Assembly: GCA_002292265.1 (NCBI GenBank)
Contig: DBBQ01000027.1
Location: 1-16,358 of the forward strand
DNA from: Flavobacteriaceae bacterium UBA980
GTDB taxonomy: Bacteria > Bacteroidota > Bacteroidia > Flavobacteriales > Flavobacteriaceae
Direction of reading: 5' to 3'
Length of the DNA stretch: 16,358 bases
Shown here: piece after piece, positions 16,034-16,358 of the stretch
How positions within the stretch are numbered: the stretch's first letter is position 1
Layout of the letters: each line of letters starts with the position of its first letter
The notes under the pieces: model-generated
Told to the model about the DNA's origin: nothing
Seen by the model: only the letters and a program-made list of their open reading frames with translations
Databases searched by the model: none
Translations under genes and position numbers: made by a program

Positions 16034-16358
16034 ATGTGTGGACCCAAAAGCATTCTTTTTTTATTCGTATTGTTGGCTTTGCCACTTAGAGGTCAAAAGT
16101 TCGAATTAGTCGCACCAAAAAAAAGCGGTATTACTTTTGAAAATACCCTGCGTGAGACGCCTAAAGAAAACATCATTACGTATGAGTACTTTTATAATGG
16201 TGGAGGTGTAGCTGCGGGAGATTTAAATAACGATGGCTTAACCGATTTGATCTTTACTTCAAATCAGGATCAATCGCGTATCTATCTCAATACAGGACAA
16301 CTTCAATTTGAAGAGATCACCGCGCGAACGGGTATCGACAATCAAAATGGATGGAAAA
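16034..16358 (+). CDS. FG-GAP/VCBS-repeat protein, CRTAC1/ASPIC-UnbV-like (5' part, cut by window end)
   Basis: The first 108 codons of an exported protein that runs off the window. A signal peptide occupies about 1-20 (ILFLFVLLALPL core, then RGQ). The mature start FELVAPKKSGITFENTL is followed by YEYFYNGGGVAAGDLNNDG (50-68) and LIFTSNQ, then RIYLNTGQLQFEEITARTG. The D-x-N-x-D-G-x-x-D loop (Asp63, Asn65, Asp67, Asp71) is a calcium-binding FG-GAP blade. This opening is typical of very long (about 1100-residue) CRTAC1-like proteins with several FG-GAP repeats and an ASPIC/UnbV domain that often follow SusCD pairs in Bacteroidota. Their function is not well defined; extracellular binding is assumed. 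The ATG at 16034 is the first ATG in the frame; a GTG inside the hairpin at 16004 is unlikely as it would spoil the signal peptide. Confidence 0.88.
   Translation, partial: MCGPKSILFLFVLLALPLRGQKFELVAPKKSGITFENTLRETPKENIITYEYFYNGGGVAAGDLNNDGLTDLIFTSNQDQSRIYLNTGQLQFEEITARTGIDNQNGWK

Overview
The window looks like chromosomal DNA from a member of the Bacteroidota, most likely a flavobacterium. It carries two SusC/SusD outer-membrane uptake pairs, many exported proteins and lipoproteins, AT-rich leaders without Shine-Dalgarno sequences, and matches to the Bacteroidota -7 promoter element (TAnnTTTG). Species and genus cannot be named from the sequence. There are eleven protein-coding genes, the last cut by the window edge. 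No RNA gene, CRISPR array, insertion sequence or phage gene was seen, and no gene-free stretch exceeds about 250 bases.

Layout. Left block (1-2941): an exported alpha/beta hydrolase on the + strand faces two minus-strand genes, an exported SAM-dependent methyltransferase and a RidA-family lipoprotein. A 125-bp AT-rich divergent region (2942-3066) separates the RidA gene from the first uptake pair. Middle block (3067-11213): SusC-like 1 and SusD-like 1, then after a strong hairpin a tightly packed trio: a gamma-glutamyltransferase-family Ntn-hydrolase lipoprotein, an SGNH/GDSL hydrolase and a CBM9-like lipoprotein. The trio is joined by a 4-bp and a 1-bp overlap. Right block (11346-16358): SusC-like 2 and SusD-like 2, a second hairpin, and the start of a large FG-GAP/VCBS-repeat protein of the CRTAC1/ASPIC-UnbV kind.

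Working together (inference). The two SusCD pairs would bind and import oligomeric or conjugated nutrients across the outer membrane. The trio would cleave amide and ester bonds and bind the product in the periplasm or at the outer membrane. No glycoside hydrolase, polysaccharide lyase, sulfatase or recognisable regulator is present, so this is not a standard polysaccharide utilisation locus as far as the window shows. The transferase-like enzyme keeps its catalytic threonine but has lost most residues that hold the gamma-glutamyl group in E. coli Ggt, so its substrate is probably different. Two enzyme types usually found in the cytoplasm (RidA and a SAM methyltransferase) carry export signals here. 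Both SusD genes are followed by a terminator-like hairpin placed almost against the next start codon, which suggests attenuated readthrough into the downstream genes.
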